Assembly: GCA_040954595.2 (NCBI GenBank)
Contig: CM082588.2
Location: 1,302,001-1,366,000, forward strand
Direction: 5' to 3'
DNA: 64,000 nt
Origin: Balanoglossus misakiensis
Lineage: Eukaryota; Hemichordata
Part shown: piece after piece, positions 44,714 through 59,700 of the stretch
Numbering within the stretch: position 1 is the first letter of the stretch
Layout: every line of letters starts with the position of its first letter
Notes under the pieces: model-generated
Databases searched by the model: none
Told to the model about the DNA's origin: nothing
What the model saw: the letters and a program-made list of their open reading frames with translations, nothing else
Translations under genes and position numbers: made by a program

Positions 44714-47700
44714 ATGGACGACTTTGAAGAACAGCTGAAGCTTCAAAAGATAGCTGAAGCGAGAGAACAGTTACAACAAGAAGGTGATGATCCATACACA
44801 TACACTGATTCAAATGATGGAACTGTCTATGAGTGGGATTCTGAAAAAAAGGCCTGGTTTCCAAAGGTAAGCACATGCAAAGAGTTTACAATTGTGCAAG
44901 TCTAAAATCTGTCCCCAAGGTATGTACGACCTTAATGCATTGACATTTTTGGTTTGGCATTTCAGATCGATGAAGACTTCATCGCAAAGTACCAAGCCAG
45001 TTATGGAGCACACAGTCTCAGTACAGAAACAACAACAGCAACCACTGCACCACAATCAAGTACGACATCAGCTGCAGCAAAGAGTGAAGCAACTGCCACG
45101 ACTGCATCAAGCGAGAGCAGCTCACAACAACAACCGAACAAAAGTCAGAAAAGAAAAGCAGATGATGGTGAGTAACCATGACATTTTTGGCCAGATTATA
45201 TTTGCTAGTTTGTTTTTTGGCGAATTTGTTTTAGGCTGAACTGACTGAATCATTTTTACACCCTGAATACAGGTTGGTTTGAAATGGAAGACAGCAAGAA
45301 TAAGAACGTCTATGTGTCGGGACTTCCAGAAGATATTCTGCCGGAAGAGTTTCAGGAAATGATGTCAAAATGTGGGATAATTATGGAGGATGAAACGACA
45401 GGGGAACCCAAGATCAAACTTTACACAGATGATCAGGGCAATAGAAAAGGGGATGGAAGGTGTTGCTACCTCAAGGTAATTATTGTGAATGAATAGTGGC
45501 CAGAAATGGTGGACAAGACTTGAGGAGGACTTGTTAAAACAACTTTTGATTGTCTTATGTACAAATACAATGCACATTCACAAAATTCACTGTATTGAAA
45601 GACTCCCATTTCTTCTTCATCCCTATCTTCACAGAGAGAGTCAGTAGAGTTGGCTCTGCATATATTAGACGGTTCTGATTTCCGAGGGCACAAAGTCCAT
45701 GTGGAGTTAGCCAAATTCACACCGAAGGGAAACTATGACCCAGCGCTGAAAAAGAAGAAGAAAAAGAAGAAAAAGAAACATGTACAAGAAAAGTTAGTTT
45801 CATTTCATCATGCTCATAAGATCACTTCAGAAACCATTTCTGTAGTCCTCAAAATACGTGTATGTTGCATAAGAATCCATTAGTACTAACTACTAGTTTA
45901 TAATAAGTGACTTATATTGATAATATTCGCCTTGTTTCTTTGTGCAGGTTATTGGAGTGGAGGCCAGAAAGGAGCAAACTCATGGGCAGTGCCAGGTTAC
46001 GTCATGAAAGTGTCATCATTCTCAAGAATATGTTTGATCCAAAAGAGTTTGAGGTAAGTAATATGCATCTTCAGTTAATTGGACAAGGTATAAAATCTCT
46101 GGAGACCAGCTGAAAACAGAATATGCACATTGTATACTTGTTGAGGGCAGCATACAATACGATATACCAAGGGGAACCTCGGCAAAATGGCTGGGGAACC
46201 TTGTAATCTTAAGCTGTGTGCTGCCCTCAACAAAAATAATGCTCCTATATAGTGTAGATCAAGTGTAGTTAGGCAACTAGTATCCATGGTTCTGAGTCAA
46301 TGGTAATATGTTCAGTTAGGCAGTGATTACGATTAGAGGAAAGCGGTGTCCGTGGGGTTAGGCAAATTATCGTGATTTGAGCGTATCTTTCACTGAGTGA
46401 AAACTGATTCAGATCATTCAGTGAAGGAAATGAAAAAACGATGCAAAAAACCCCAGATAACTCACAGCGTCAGCTGGAAAAATCACCACTCGCTGTTTGG
46501 CATGTTGATTTTATGCCTGAGATACAGCCATGCTGATTTACCTTTTACGAAGGGCAAGGTTATCTGGCAATACATGTATTGAAGTTGTTCATGCTTCATG
46601 TTTGTAGGCCATGCCATGGTTCTTGGGAGACTTCATGTTTTGCTTTTTAAAATATTAAAGGTTAGCAACGAAACTGGCAAAAGACCGTAGCAACGCATTT
46701 TGAAAAACTACATGTACACATTCTTCTTTTTAAGGTTTCCTATACACTCTGTGGGCTCATGCAAGTATATTAGGTGTTCATGATCATTTGTAATGACTGA
46801 TGATTAAGGAAACCTTATCTGACATCATGGGGTAAGATTTATTAGCTTCGTTTTGCAGCTAGGTGTTGCAAACAGAATAAAATGAAAAATAATCTGTTTA
46901 CAGTGCATTTTCAAGGATGCGTTGAACACAGATGTTATATTGATGCTTTTCTGATGAGTGAAACTCGCTAAATTTTCAGTCACTGGAGTTCTGTGTATTT
47001 TTTGGGAGATTTGTGGTGCTATAAGGCCAAAGTACATGCTGTATAACCTGGTAATAACTACGTATTCCCACCTTGTTAGCCAAAATGTGGAGTTATGAAA
47101 ACTCATTTCAGCTGAATTTCAAAACCATGACATTAAAAGAACCTTGGCCTCGTTTGGCAGGCTTGGAAACCTTCAAGAGAAATGTTATCTAAGTTTTCAG
47201 AGGGCCACCCACAATATCTGTTGAATTTGGTACAAAGTGTCAATATCACTGACCAGCATGCTACTACCTCTTAAACACTTTCACGTGAAAAGCTAAGCGA
47301 GAAAAAAAACGTGTTCATTTCATTTCCAGTCAGCGTTTATTTCTCCAGATTCGAGCCATTCACCTTTATTTGTTTGGAGAGCAGGTTTATGGAGACCAGT
47401 GGTGTCCTCAGAACTGTAGTTTCTAAGTTAAGTTAGGTGTTTCGTTTCACGGCACGGCTATTGAAGAATGCCAGACGTTGCATTCCACAGGGTTGTAAAG
47501 GAAATATCAGTGTACGCACCTGTCATTGATCCGGAACATTTCATCAACAATATTCCCTGTTTATCCTTGTCTGTGGCATAGACACCGGGCCCCAAACAAG
47601 TAGGAATTAACAGTATCCCGGAATTATTCTTTCCAGATTGTGTCTATTTGAGCAACCCTATATCTCTTTTGACATCTGGTCTGCAGATTGGGTTGGAAAC

Positions 47701-50700
47701 ATATTTCTTTTTTTGTGTGTGTTAAATTTGGTTGGGGAGTTTGAGCGGGTCTCTGTGGTCCTTCAGTTGTGTCCAGCCTGCTTTTGATAACTGTCAGCTC
47801 ATGTTTTGCCATCGATGGTGTAGTGCATGAGATGTAGTGGTGTTGCTAGCCACTTCAGATGAGTGATTCTAACCACTAAGGATTACTCCAGCATCTGGCA
47901 TTCTCAGCTCTGCCTGAAAGCCTGTGTACTAGCAGTAGCAGACTTTGTACAGTCCTAGACAATCGTGGAAAGATTGGAAACCACTCCTGAAAAGTCCTTG
48001 AAAATCCCCAGGAAACAAATTCAGTCTTGTACTCCCAGAAAATCGATTTAGTCGCAATTATCACACTTAGCAATGGAAAATTGAAAAAAAAAAATGTTTT
48101 TAGTTATTTGCAGAATTTCCAGTTACAATCAGATCTGGTGCACATAGTTAAAAGAGATATAGTCAGCTTTGTCAAATAAGCAAAATTCCTTTTCATGAAA
48201 CGAGATTAACCATGCAATTGAATCAAGTCATGGCCATGGATTATTTTATCAGGCAGTCAGAAATATGAACATCCTGGAATAACAAATACCACTGCCACCT
48301 AATGGCTTAATAACTGTAAATAGTGACATTATCGATAGCATGATAGTCAGACACGGTGGTGTCGAATGAGTGTGATCAGCTTGGAGGAGTGAAAGATAAA
48401 ACCACAAAGCGAGAGAAATTCTATATCATTATTTGTTGCCCAATTAATTGAGTTTATAAGTTACCAAAGTCGACTAGACTGATCTTGGCACAAAGCTGCT
48501 CACTTCTCGCCTCGCTGCCCTCCATAATAAATAAACACTTGAAGAAATAGATTCATAATATTTACAGTCGCAAGGGGTTGTCTGGTCCACTCTGTTTCAT
48601 TCCGACTTCACACGTATCTTCTTGCAACATTGTTGCAGTGTGCTGCGCTGTTTTTTCAGGTCACCTGAAATATGCCGGTGAACCGAGTCGGTGAAATTTC
48701 TGTCAATATTGAAGACGTGTTTTTCCAGTGTTGGAAAATTAAAAAAAGTGTGTTTTCAGAAACTCAGAGAATTTCTATCAATTGATTTATCTGTGATTGA
48801 TTACACAACTAGCTTGTTCATTGAAGTGTAGAGTGTGATGCTGTACCTCCGAGCTCATTTTCTTGTCCATCCATCCATCCATCCATCCATCCATCCATCC
48901 ATCCATCCATCCATCCATCCATTTGTGGATTATACCATGTTTCATCTAGACAGGGGATGGGGTGAGTCACCACCTGTTGACATGATGGCACCCCTACCAA
49001 TTTGTCAAGGGACGACCAGCACCCCTTAAAATAATGTCACTCAAAGATTGGAGATATTACAGTCCCCTTGCAAAGGAGAGGAACCATCCCCCATGTTGAT
49101 GCCATCCTGGATAGAACGCTGATTATGTACACGATTATCCACACACCACAAGTCTGTCCCTCAACCAATGATACATTCAAAGATCCTAAATCTTTTAATG
49201 AGACAATTGGTATTTGCCACAAAGTGAACTTTTCACAGTGTATACTTTCACTAGTGCTGTCTGCCCATGAGGCAATTCTTAATTCAAAATTTCGCTTGGA
49301 ATAATCTGCGACTATCTTCCCGTAAGATTGCCATGAAATTTAACAAGCCTTTCTTGCACCCTGGGAAAAGATCAACAGAAATTGAGAAATTGGCTGCTCC
49401 AAGCTGACCCCACCTCCCTCTATTGTGACCCCCACCTAGCTCTAAGTGCCCAAGACACTACACTAAACAAATACGATACAGTAATGTAGCCGGGCTTTCT
49501 GATAAAATCAGAATGTTCAGTGTATTAGGGGCCGAGTTAAAACAAGCATGGATGTAGCGCCGCCTGTTCCCCTCGGTAACGGCAATCCCAGGTATTCATA
49601 ACAAGAATCTCCATTACCAAACACTGCTCAGGAATCTCGCCGTGTGCTAAAGAGCCTTTTGATCGGGTTTGAAATTGTCCACAGCTTATTTATGTGATGA
49701 GAACTGACATGCGTACGCTGTATGATGGAGTTTGACACACAGAAAGGAAATAGGATTTGAAAGAGGAGAAAAAGAAACATACTTCAGACCTATGTGCATA
49801 TCAGGGATGTTCATGAACAGAAGCTGTTTCGTCTGACCGTGCATGCAGAAATTTTAATCCATGAGATCATTTTGCAATGACATAACTACCTGTGAGTGTA
49901 TTCCATTCATGTCCAAAACACAAGTTATGACCCCCCCCCACCCCACCTCTCTGAGGTATTTGTCATGAACTTATTTTGCTTGTAGTTTAACACTTATCAC
50001 CCCCAGTTCCCTCTTTAGAGGTCTAACCTTACCATAGAAAACAATGGGTGGTTAGGCAGATCAGCACAGTCTAAAGGGTTATAGCTGGCAGTCCTGACCA
50101 GAGAGAACCACTGGTTTGCTGTGTTGGGGACAGCAGTTTGAGTTTCCATGGATGATTGACTGTAGTGTAAATTAAAACAAACTTGTAGAAGTATAACTCC
50201 AAAGTATCCCCTCAGGTTCTTCTCAATTACTTCGGAATGCAAGATAGCGGAGTCATGCCCTGTGTTTCTGCAGTCTCCCGTTTATTTGTCTGCCAGTTTT
50301 GTTTTGTCCACTCAGGGTAGTACAGACTGCCCTGATAATCCCTGTCCATTTTGTCTGTGTTTACGATATCAGTACAGTTTTGCTGTGGCAGATTTCATCA
50401 CTGCCTCGCTGCTAATTATCAGGTTTCTGTCCGCAGGAAGGGACAGTGTGGGGGTTTGGTTTCTGACGGCCTTTAATTGCTACACTGTGTCAGTTTTCTG
50501 ACTGTTGTAGACATTTGCTTTGGGCAGCTTATAGTGTGGTCTTCGCAGGGATGGGGTGGGGTGGGGGGTTGTTGTTGTTAGGGGGAGGGGCTGATGATGT
50601 TGCCATGGATCTCCTCTATGTGGTCATCAGCAAAACAATCAAATCACCAGTAATTGTTACCAGTGGGTGTGGAGGGTACACATTTGGTGGGAGGGGTTGT

Positions 50701-53700
50701 GTTACCACTACTGGTTGTAAATTTTCTACACCAGCGGAAAACGCTGACAGACAAGTGAATCCTTGCTGTTGTACCTGTGATTTACTGTGGCTATCAATTC
50801 TTTGAGGACATAGTATGACAAGTTGCTCATTCCATAAGTGGATGTAAATCAATGTGAATTCTGATGTCAGTCAAGTATTCATTGAGCCAAATTTTCAGAC
50901 TGCACACAGATAGCCCACAGTTTTTTTCTGATACAGTCAAACCTGTCTATAGTGGCCAATCGAGGGACTTTCTTAAACTGAATTTTATAGACAGGTGGCC
51001 TTCATAGACAGGTAAAAAAAAATCCAGGAAAGTCCTGATTCCCTGTCCTGTCAGACTTGCCAAAAAGATGGTAATTAGCTGCTTCATCCATCTTTGAACT
51101 TTTCCATTAAGCAAGCACCATCCTGGTGTAACGTAATTACACGTATGACCATTCAGTTTTCTAATGTCTATTCTTCGTGTCTGAACTCAAATTATTATAC
51201 TCAACGAAACTCCCCCAGTCAAGGTCATTGTCCGGCTCACATAGGTACACATGTTTCACTCACTGGGTACCCAGCATCTGTGGCCAGCAGACATTCCTCT
51301 CTGAAACCCAAGACACCCCCAAAAATAGGAAAAACAATTAACTTTTAATATTCCTTGGCCATGTCTAATGCGTTAACAAGCTGTGTGCGCTGGACAAGTT
51401 GTCCGAAAAATGATTACACCGTCTGCTCTTGTCTCTGCCCGGTGCTTGAGTAGTCTCGACCCCTCCTCCAATCTGGGCTGAATTAACACAAACCATTTGA
51501 CAAGATACATACCGTGTTGAGTTTCTGAAGTTTCAAGGACTTGAGTAAGCCCAGAGGGAAAGTTGTCAGTGGCCTGGTGTCTTTAATTGAAGGGTCTGGT
51601 ATCTCTACCTGTGGAGGGCCAGCGTGGGTGTGTTGTGCCCCTCGAGGTATCCCCTGGCCCCACCAGGATGTATGTGTCACAGAGTCGTGTTGAATTGGAG
51701 AACGAAATAACAGGGAGGGGTTTTTTCAGGATTTGTTTTGTTCCAGCTAGCTTTGAGCTTGCTAATCTGTATGAGCTGTTGGACTCTCATCACATTTTTG
51801 GCCTCAAGTTATTCTGTGTGTGAGATTTGTGTGGAAGGATGTTATGTCGTTGACTGCCGAACCCTGTTGATGTGTAGTGTGATTGGTTGCATGGGTAGCG
51901 TGTGGTTTTGGATCAGCTTTTCATTACTTCTGCCATACTCTACCACTACTGTACTACCATTACAACTACTATAGTTGCCATCACTTGTTTTTTGTAGTTG
52001 TTTATCTTGCAATGCTGACTGTGGTGTCTCTCTCTCATAGTCTTTCCAAGAATGATGCATCCATATTTCACCATCTACATTTCACCATCTACATAATGAT
52101 TCATCTGTCTGTACTTTTGTCCATCCGTGTTTTCACTTATCCCATGTCATTTCATCTGTCTGTCTGTCCATCCATATAGCCACCTATCCATCCATCCATC
52201 CATCCATCCATCCATCCATCGACTCACCAACCTTTGTAGACAAGGATAACCATGGAAAAGTTGGGCTTTCCATTACTTCATTTGATCAATTCATGCAGTT
52301 TTCCTTCGTGAAAGCTACTGGTAACCCAGTTTGTTGCAGTCAATTTCAGGAGTGATTACTGGGTCTACAAACAACCAACAAAGTCTTGCTGGGACAAGTG
52401 ACACCCCACCAACATTGGAATGTACACACAAAATTGGAGTTGCAAGTGTCTGTTTTCATGAATTCTCATCAGCTGTGGTCCTAGAGGCAGAGTGCTGTCC
52501 ATTGCAATTTGGATAAATTAGGTGTGATGTATCACTCAAAGTATAGTGTGATGAAGATGGTGTAAATTCTGTACCGGGCCCTTCTAATAATGTCAAGAGA
52601 GAGCAACTTTCTTCAGTCTTCTCTCTAAGTTCTCAAGAAAGCTAGATGGCAATTGTACGGAGTCAGTGAGCACGAGTATTGTCAAGTCCAAATATAAAGG
52701 TTAATTTGCAGGATTTTATGTCTGTAACCAATTGGTCCCAAAGAGCCTAGTTATTGATGAATGTGAACTCTCCGAGACCAATTATTTAATTGGTCAAAAT
52801 GAAACCAGTTTGAATGGGTTCTGCTTGACCTTGGCAGTTGAATTAAGTTCCGTCTTTCTTATTATCGACCAATCATTGTCCAATAAAGTTGGACGGAATC
52901 TGAACAAGGAAGGTGGTCTCCGTCTCAGCTGGCTTCCGTCATCCGGAGAGACGGAGAGAAAGATCTGTTTTCATTCGACTGTCAAGTTGCAATTTTTAGA
53001 AACTCTGCCGTTGCGGTACTAACTAGTAGATGTAGTTCTGTGTTCCTGGTTCTGAGGTAGCATGTTACAGAGAATGTGAATCTGGGATGGAATGCATGGA
53101 TTAGGTGTCTGCAGTGGTGAATGATAGCAGGATTGCTTGTATGCTCAGCTGTTCACTGATGTTTTTCGAAGGATAAAGCTTCTTCACTCTACACTTACAC
53201 TTTTAAATCCCCTAATTTACTCAGAGTCTGAGGGGTTCTTCTTACAGAATTTATACACACTCTCGCAAACAAAAAAAACATGATGTACCAATATGTGTAT
53301 TCAGATACATTTACTATGACAGATAGTCATATACACGTGTTCACATACATGGACACACACTCACACACACACACACATATGATCAAGAGCTTTATTTCTC
53401 CACCCCACGACGCTACACAAAAACCAACATGTAACCTGCTGCTATCAAAAGCTGTGAGGTTTGTGCAGACGACACTTGTACACTTGTTTATCCTTAAGAC
53501 AAGAGATCTGGCAAGAAAATAATGAAGATGGTTCTTTTCATATTTTGGGAAAGTTAAAAACAAAACATGCAACATTGTACATGTAGTAACCAACGGATGT
53601 GGTTTTTGAAAATCCGTAGTAAGAGTGTTTTTTTGAAAAGCCTTTAGGGGGTATTACAAGTAATTGCTTTGTAGAATAACTCAGTAGAGATAAACTTCCT

Positions 53701-56700
53701 CCTCTAATAAGCAGACATTTGACAAATGTAAAACTGCAGTGTTTTCCTGCTTTCTGTTTCAACTTAAATGAGACTTAATGATCCAGAAGGCCATCCAATA
53801 TTGCCAGGAATGCACAAATATGCATTTAATTCCCACAAATTGAAGCTCTACGACTCGGCCAATTTGAGACCATTACTTTGCATGCTTGGTGGCAAATTTG
53901 ATTAGAAGATCTCTTTAGTTTCAATTGAGTTTTTTCAATCTCTTCGCTGTTAGCACAGTGTATAGGGGAAGAGGGTTCTTTGATTGTCACCAGTAAACTT
54001 CACTCCAGATGGTCTGAATTTGGGAATTATGTGGGAATTTGGCCCGATGGAAGCGATCAATTTCATCAAAAATTAGGTTTCTTGTTTTTGGGGTTTCTGC
54101 TTACTGAAATCAAGAGTGGTGAATTTATAGATTGGGAGCAATCATCTTAGATGTGTGTTAACCGTTTACTTGCATTTTGTTTTGTGATGTGATCCAATAT
54201 GGCTGGCCATATACCCAAACTTATATGAAGGGGGAAACCCCACTGCCCCTCTCCCGTCTTGAAAAGAAAGACAAGGGAGGAGATTAAACAGATTATGCAG
54301 GCTGTGAGGGCAGTGTTCCGAGCATCCAGTTTAAACCCCCTGAACCCTCGTCCCCTCCCATCCCAACCTCAAACGTCCAATATTTGTGAATGTTACATAT
54401 CTTGATCGAATCTCTGAAGCATGGTGTATAAACGCAGCCAATATTTGTACGATCAACATTGCATACAGAAGTTTTAATTTGAAAATGTTAACTAATTTTT
54501 GATGAGATTTATAGTGGAATAAGAAGCATGAATGCTTAATCAAATTAAACTGACTATTAAGGGGGGTCTAAATGATTGGCATCTGATAGCTTTAGCAAGC
54601 CAGAACTTTTGGGAGGTAATGGTGCTTTATCTAAAACGCCCCAAGTGAGCAAGTTCGACTTTATAAACATTACAGCTTACATACACAACAGTACAAGTGG
54701 TTTGAAATCTCAATTACATTGTTTTTGTTCCAATCCATGTTAACTGTGTCTGAGCGAGCATGAAAAGTGACAGCTGTTTTTTTTTAGGTTTGCTAACACT
54801 GAAAAGATTGGGGCCAGAAAATCACACGTTTTCAGATTACCTGAGCAAATTATCTTAACCCTTTCACCACCATGGTTCAGTCCAAACTCATTGTTTTCTG
54901 TGGTATGATTGGACCTCTAAAGAGGGAACTGGGGGTGAAAGGGTTGAAGGTATTTACCATTACTTGAATTTTATTATTTCTTTGATTTCCTCACAACCAT
55001 GTCCAATCAGGAACATTTTGTGCTAATGAATCGATTTCTCTTGAACGAAAAATCACAAGAATGGAAGGAATTTCTATTCCGGCGTTCAGCATGATATATT
55101 TTTTTTATAAAATCAACATGTTCTAAGTATCGGATGGTGACAGATTCCAACTGGAGTGATTTGACTCTCATTAAAACAAGTTTAACGTTTATTTTGAACA
55201 TTGTTTATATTAATAATGAGCATTGTTTGTATCAGTTATGTCTCCCAAGTTTATGATAACAAGTGTTGCAATACTGTGGACTAAACTGATGTGTGATTCA
55301 GAACTTAATCAAGATGCAAAGTGATCGAAAGAATGACTTTGAAACTTGAAAACCGCCCTGCGGTATATTGCCAGGCAGTTGATTGTTCGCTAGCCCTTCA
55401 GAAGGTCATAGTTCATATAAATTCTTACGGTCTCACTGTGACTTGTAAATGTTGCCACACTACTCTATACACTCCCATGTATATGTCCGTTCACCGAACA
55501 TAAACCATGCACCCTTTTCAACACATGATACACAAACCCGACCACTGTTTTCTGATGTCTCCTGCACTTCTCTGGCCAAGCAGCCGACATGTAATACAGC
55601 TTCGGACTCCATCACCACTGCCACTGTGAGTGGACAGCAGTTGACTATGTGCTAACAGATTTCAACCAGTGTTGATGGTTTGATAATTCTTAAGTGGAGA
55701 AACAGACGGTGACATATGGGACTATAGTTCACCCCGGCCTTAATGACTGATCCGGCATGCACGGTGGATATGGTATCCATGCTGGAATTTTAAAGTGTGC
55801 CCATCATTCCTGTTTGTATTCCCTTTATGGTTGGCTGGCTGTGTCTCCATCTGTCTGTATCTGTTTGTCTGTGTCTCGATTCACTCTATTTCTCGCTCTC
55901 TGTCTTTTTCTCTTTCTGTCTGTCAGATCTTTCTGCCTGCCTGTCTGTCTTTCTCTCACTCTCTCTCTCTCTCTCTCTCTCCTCTCCTCTCCTCTCCTCT
56001 CCTCTCCCCTCTCCTCTCCTCTCCACTCCTCAAGTCCTCTGAAATGTGAATGACCATTCAACTCAATGTCATCCTCAGGGGATGTGATATATATTCCATA
56101 ATCCCCATCTCTCGGGGAAAGTCCACTGTAACTTCCCAATTTAATGGCACATTCTTACAAATATTTGAGGTGCCAGGGCAGGGAGAGTCAATAAGTCGTG
56201 TCAGAGAGTGGCAGTTTCTTCCAATTGTGTCGCTGGCCCCCGTGACATCGGAATTGCCCTCTTGCACTTCTGAAGGTGACAGTTGGAATGTATTTTGAAT
56301 GCTGTGGAGGGTAGTCAGTGGTGCCTGCAGCCACCCACATATACTTTGGTACTTCTAGATGGTCATACCCTCATGTGAGTCCACATCAGGACTGGTGTGT
56401 TTGGATCATGCGTACCTGTACCAAGTGTGATCTAGACTTACATACATATAATACACAAATGCTGCACGTGTACTACACACACACATCCATGCACACACAG
56501 ACACACATGCACATACTCAAGTGTATGTCCAGTTGACTAAAATTAGTCCTAGCTAACACTTTACTGCAATTCATGCACTGTTGCATATGTAACAATATAC
56601 ATGTGTATATGCAATATTCGGTCATGCACACTAGAACACATAAATACGTGTACATTAGATATACAGATACATGTACATAGAAACTTAGATGCATACATAC

Positions 56701-59700
56701 ATACATACATACATACATGTACATACATACAGCATCATACACACACATTCGTACATGTACATGTATATACATACACACACAAACACACAGTGATATTGGT
56801 ATATTTTTCTGGAAGAGATTGCAAGAACAATATGTTGTGAAAGGAGATGTTTTATAGCTATCAGATTACAGAGGTATGGGCTATTACTGCCTTGATACAT
56901 ACAATGCATACCTCTCGGTGTGGACTGTTATGGAAAAGTGTGTGGGGGAAATAAAACTACTCTATTAAGAGCTTTTAGCCCTAGTTGAAAAAATACCACA
57001 GTTTATTGTGGCCACTGTGGCTGGATGATTGACAGTGTCTTCTATTTTGTGGTTTTTCTGGTTTGATAGATAGGTGCACGTGTGTGCACTCACCCCTTCA
57101 TTTAGCTACAGAGTGTAGTAACCCTATTGTAGCATTTGATGGATGAGTCCAATGTGACATCAAGATAGGTATGAGCTTCATTTGATGGCCTTTTAGTTAT
57201 AAATGTCTTACTGTTGATGATTGTGTATGTTGACTGCAGTTAAGTTTTTTAACTGTATAAGTTTCTGGTGTATGTAATTAATGTGAAAAGTGGAATATGT
57301 GGTAATGAATTGACCAACAAAAAGTGCATAGATTGTAAATTTTTGTGTTTTAAACATCCCATTGATTAAGAGTGAATTCCAAGCAAATTAAATAAAGGTG
57401 AGGGGCGGGTCCTTTTTTGAACCATGGGTAGACTTTCTCAGGTCATATAAACAGTGTAAGGACACTTTTTATTTTTCGTTTAGTGTCTGAAGTCTAGAGA
57501 AATTCCTGTTCAATTGAGATTTAATCCGTCCACTGGAGTGTTTAGTAGCCATTACAAAGCCCATGGAATGTGGTGTACCTGTGTGGAAGGATATAAACCA
57601 ACGTGCCTGATCCACTCGCATGTGGGATTTGCCGGTGCGGAAAAGGAATACTCCCTTTCGGTCAACAGTGTTTTTAGAGAATGGAAACTTTAACGAGGAT
57701 TTGCTCCTTGTAGTGGTGATTGCTAAATCCACACCCAACAGCTATCACTTACTTACACCGTGGTTTTGTTTTTCTCTGGTTAGTGTTTCTGTTCGTGATT
57801 ATTAGCAGAATAACAAGTAGTGATTCTTTAATGAACATGGAACACAAGAACTCGGGATAATATTATTTGAATAGTCTGATGGGTGTCTGTCCAGCTTGTG
57901 GTTAGACTGCCATCTGAACATCGCTAAAAGAAATAATCACTGTAGTCGGTCGGACGAAAGTAGTAGGCTGCTTCAGAGGCAATTTGTACACTCAAAGAGA
58001 GGTGTCAATTCATTAACTGAAAAATTGCCCACTTTCTACTCTACATAACCAATAACAGCATCTGGACAATGGTTTACAGTCGACAACTATGCCAAGTGCC
58101 TTGTTTGATTCAAGTGGGGGTCGATAATTACCCGGCAGAAAGGAGTTTTTAAACCCCTGTCTCCACCTGTACAGGCTCATGTTACTAGCATTTCTGCCTG
58201 TTACTGACAGACATAGTCATTTCTTTATGCCTTCCGTCTTTCACAAACCCAACTTGTTGAATGAAACTGCCTTTGTTGGTAGTGGAAATAGGAAGCTATT
58301 TAAAGCAAGTGAGAAGTAGAGAGCGAAGGCTCTTTATAACCCTGAGACGTTTTCAAAACAGTGTCTGCGATCTGCTTTCATGGGTAGCTTTTCAGGTTGT
58401 CTGTGACATATGGAGTTTCGGTAACAGATGGTTAAACGTTTGGGCTTGATAACTTTCAAATATTTTGAGAGGGTTTCGGTGTTGTTACAAGTGATCTGCT
58501 TTGCTGTTGAAAGCACCAGAATTTCATCCCAAGTTTGTTGTGAGTGGTCAGGTTTGACTGTCGGACGGGATTCTGGTTCTGTTCTGGTTTTGGGGGAATT
58601 AGCTTGAATGCTTGTCTCCAACTTAGATAAAAATCACGAACAATTTTTCTTGAAAATTTGCCATGAAAATAATAAAACAGACAATGAAGTCATTTTTTTC
58701 ACGATTTTTAATAACGGAGGCTGCACCACATTCACACATCGTCTCCTTCACCTTGGAAGAAGAAGATACCATTTTTAGACCTTTTATTTTTCATTTTATG
58801 GAGAACCAATATCACCAGGAATGTGCCGTCTGTTAATGGAGTTGAAATCAAGGCAGACGACAAAAAACCCCGACATATTTTTCAATATGAAATTTTGTCA
58901 GATAAGCATTCGAGACAGGGCTTTTTTATGGCTTTGCATAGTTGTCTTTATGTACAGGTTTTACATATTATTTTATCATATTGATTTACAGCAGACAAGT
59001 ACTTTTCTTTGGGAGAGATGTTGGTTCACATGGTTGATTTCAGTGTGTTGGTGTGTGTGTGTGTGTGTAATAAAGTATTAATTTTGAAGAATGCAGTTCT
59101 CTCTTTCACAGTTTCAGTTGATCAGATAAGATGGCTGATGAGTGTGATATCGCTTGACAGTTGATTGGTGTCATGGTTGACAAGTGCATGGTTGGTCTTT
59201 TCGATTTGTGGTTGGTCTGCATACAGCTGGTTGGCTTGGCTCAGTACCCTGACAATCATTTCTCTGCCTGTCTGTCATCCTTGATCTGAAAAAGCAGAGT
59301 TGAGTGAGACGATGACAGCATGTATCGATATTGACACTTGCCTTTATCTTAGTATGTGTCTACAGTTATCATTTGTTATCAGACTGAGGAAAGTTTTCAC
59401 TGACGGTTAAAACACGCCAGTGGGTAGACCCCATGGCCAGAGGGGGGAGTTTTTTGTGCTATTGTGTTCTGTAACTGTTGTAACACCTTTCTGTGTCACG
59501 TCAGGATTCTTCTCAATCCAGTTCAGCTTAAATTGACATACCCCTTGCAGACAGGGTGTTGGGAATGTGAAGTGGGCTCTCTCGCTGTTGTACACCAATT
59601 AACAGAATTTGTTTTACAGATTCAATATTTGTACTGCGCGAGTACACACAGCGTAGGTTTGTGTTTCTCTCCACCAAATCTAACATACACAACGTGTAGT

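Noticed and set aside
52732-53022. 96-aa plus-strand frame in the HTATSF1 intron
   Set aside because: No domain, no flanking splice sites of quality and no similarity I can name.
55757-56139. Frames rich in SLSLSL or RERERE
   Set aside because: Translations of the polypyrimidine simple repeat.
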